Assembly (NCBI GenBank): GCA_937907605.1
Contig: CALCYI010000042.1
Coordinates: 1-6,042 of the forward strand
Reading direction: 5' to 3'
Length of the DNA: 6,042 bases
From: an uncultured Clostridia bacterium
Lineage (GTDB): Bacteria; Bacillota; Clostridia; Oscillospirales; Acutalibacteraceae
A program made the translations under genes and the position numbers. The notes beneath the pieces were generated by a model. That model had not been told where the DNA came from. It saw nothing but the letters and a program-made list of their open reading frames with translations, and searched no databases. Below are positions 5,785 to 6,042 of this stretch, in pieces; position 1 is the stretch's first letter, and each line of letters opens with the position of its first letter.

Positions 5785-6042
5785 TTGGTTTATACTTTAA
5801 CCTTGAATCCTGCATTGGATTATGTAATAAAAACGGACGGCTTGCTTTATGACGGCGTTAACCGCTCAAAAGGGGAGACGCTGCGTTTCGGCGGAAAGGG
5901 AATTAACGTATCCGTAGTGCTCACACGTCTCGGCGTTGAAAATACGGCGCTCGGCTTTACAGCGGGCTTTACGGGCGAGGAGCTTGAAAGACAGCTTAAA
6001 GCCAAGGGAATCAAAAACGATTTCATACGCCTTAGCAGCGGC
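5785..6042 (+). CDS. fruK: PfkB-family sugar-phosphate kinase, probably 1-phosphofructokinase, 3'-partial
   Basis: The first 86 residues of a cytoplasmic kinase; the gene runs off the window. The N-terminus YTLTLNPALDYV, with the sugar-contacting Asp12, and the motif GGKGINVS (36-43) are typical of the FruK/LacC branch of the PfkB family. FruK phosphorylates fructose 1-phosphate to fructose 1,6-bisphosphate; LacC acts on tagatose 6-phosphate. The C-terminal anion hole and catalytic Asp are outside the window, so FruK is the more likely choice but not certain. The start codon is TTG, fixed by an in-frame stop nine bases upstream and by the AGAGG site. It lies 31 bases after the lipoprotein gene with no terminator between, so it probably shares the arabinofuranosidase transcript. 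A fructose PTS gene or a DeoR-type regulator, common partners of fruK, may lie further on. Confidence 0.85.
   Translation, partial: MVYTLTLNPALDYVIKTDGLLYDGVNRSKGETLRFGGKGINVSVVLTRLGVENTALGFTAGFTGEELERQLKAKGIKNDFIRLSSG

Overview
The window looks like part of a chromosome from an anaerobic gut Clostridium-class Firmicute (Ruminococcaceae/Oscillospiraceae-like). This is an inference from the oxygen-sensitive class III ribonucleotide reductase, strong Shine-Dalgarno sites, a consensus sigma-A type promoter, Gram-positive style lipoprotein signals and a plant-polysaccharide hydrolase. All genes are on the + strand and coding density is high. I see no rRNA, tRNA, CRISPR array, insertion sequence, phage gene or origin, and no gene-free stretch longer than about 90 bases.

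Left half (1-2646), deoxynucleotide synthesis and redox. The window opens inside nrdD, the anaerobic (glycyl-radical) ribonucleoside-triphosphate reductase. Its C-terminus carries an extra redoxin domain with a CPNC active site. A GC-rich hairpin without a T-tract (1651-1671) separates it from trxB, a thioredoxin-reductase-type flavoprotein. The simplest reading is a self-contained electron chain: reduced cofactor to TrxB flavin and CAVC, then the fused redoxin, then the NrdD active site. The TrxB keeps the GxGxxA nucleotide-binding glycines but lacks the HRRxxxR signature of NADPH-specific enzymes, so its electron donor is an open question. The unit ends in a clear rho-independent terminator (2615-2646). 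The activase gene nrdG is not in the window.

Right half (2648-6042), carbohydrate use. A promoter with a perfect -35 box sits directly after the terminator. A perfect 9-bp inverted repeat (2671-2679 / 2691-2699) covers its -10 box and the start codon of the next gene, which looks like an operator. The promoter drives a large lipoprotein alpha-L-arabinofuranosidase of family GH51 with two beta-sandwich insertions. One base after its stop comes a small lipoprotein of unknown function, and 31 bases later a PfkB-family sugar-phosphate kinase (probably 1-phosphofructokinase) that starts with TTG and runs off the window. The three genes have no terminator between them and are probably co-transcribed, although a pathway link between arabinofuranosidase and a 1-phosphofructokinase is not obvious.
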